NCBI GenBank assembly: GCA_027019045.1
Contig: JALUXI010000134.1
Coordinates: 1-13,961, forward strand
DNA length: 13,961 bases
Direction: 5' to 3'
Source of the DNA: Piscirickettsiaceae bacterium
Lineage (GTDB): Bacteria; Pseudomonadota; Gammaproteobacteria; Thiomicrospirales; Thiomicrospiraceae
Shown in pieces: positions 13,820 through 13,961 of this stretch. The notes under the pieces were generated by a model. That model had not been told where the DNA came from and ran no database searches. It saw only the letters and a list, made by a program, of their open reading frames with translations. The position numbers and the translations under genes are program-made. The stretch's first letter is position 1. Each line of letters opens with the position of its first letter.

Positions 13820-13961
13820 TTAGTGTGCAGGGGTAGCATTGACTTGGACTTGAATCCCTAAGGCATTGCGTTTGGCTTGCTGCTTTTTGAGATCCAGTGC
13901 ATTTTTAAAGGCGACCAGCAGCCCTAGACCGATAAAGGCGCCTGGGGGAAGGATAGCTAAT
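13820..13961 (-). CDS. rsxE: Electron transport complex subunit RsxE/RnfE (C-terminal part)
   Basis: The minus-strand frame runs in from the window edge and ends at TAA (13820-13822). The first complete codon is at 13958-13960. The 46 visible residues start LAILPPGAFIGLGLLVAFKN, which matches the last transmembrane helix and conserved LPPGAF motif of RsxE/RnfE. A cytoplasmic basic tail follows (LDLKKQQAKRNALG). The protein is a membrane subunit of the Rnf/Rsx ferredoxin:NAD+ or SoxR-reducing electron transfer complex. The rest lies outside the window. Context with nth supports the call. Confidence 0.9.
   Translation of the reverse strand, partial: LAILPPGAFIGLGLLVAFKNALDLKKQQAKRNALGIQVQVNATPAH

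Overview
The window looks like chromosomal DNA from a gammaproteobacterium with modest, AT-leaning base composition. Four things support this: the block rsxE-nth, the neighbourhood smpB / ratA-ratB / bamE / fur, a tmRNA tag of the AANDDNYALAA type, and a Fur that lines up with Pseudomonas Fur without the CxxC zinc pair. A sulfur-oxidising Thiomicrospira-like lineage is possible, but that is only an impression from gene style and was not tested.

Layout. (1) 1-422: debris of a mobile element. A transposase C-terminus is followed by a VapC-type PIN toxin that has lost its N-terminus. (2) 480-832: three tRNA genes on the minus strand (Pro-TGG, Arg-TCT, His-GTG in transcription order) behind a strong sigma-70 promoter at 847-875. 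(3) 955-7978: a complete, tightly coupled four-gene plus-strand operon, jetA-jetB-jetC-jetD. This is a type I Wadjet anti-plasmid defence system: a MukF-like kleisin, a MukE-like kite protein, a MukB-like SMC ATPase and a Toprim nuclease. (4) 8003-8790: the tmRNA gene ssrA on the minus strand, with a long upstream region carrying two perfect 64-bp repeats exactly 120 bp apart and its own likely promoter. (5) 8791-10924: housekeeping genes smpB (-), ratA-ratB (+), bamE (-) and fur (+). (6) 10939-13961: a compact minus-strand operon read as rsxE (partial), nth, a DUF1841 gene, a secreted rhodanese-type sulfurtransferase, a small membrane protein and gpmA. Gaps between its genes are 13 bp or less.

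How the parts work together. The Wadjet genes form one unit: JetA/B/C should build the SMC loop-extruding motor and JetD should cut the small circular DNA it senses. They sit between two stable-RNA loci (the tRNA cluster and ssrA), a common kind of site for accessory genes, but no attachment-site duplication was found. SmpB and tmRNA are partners in ribosome rescue and are adjacent and co-oriented.

The Wadjet system is already known as a family. The least explained items are the 64-bp repeat pair that would lie inside the tmRNA precursor, the hairpin overlapping the tmRNA 5' end, a 9-codon leader ORF just before jetA, and an Asn at a metal-ligand position of Fur.
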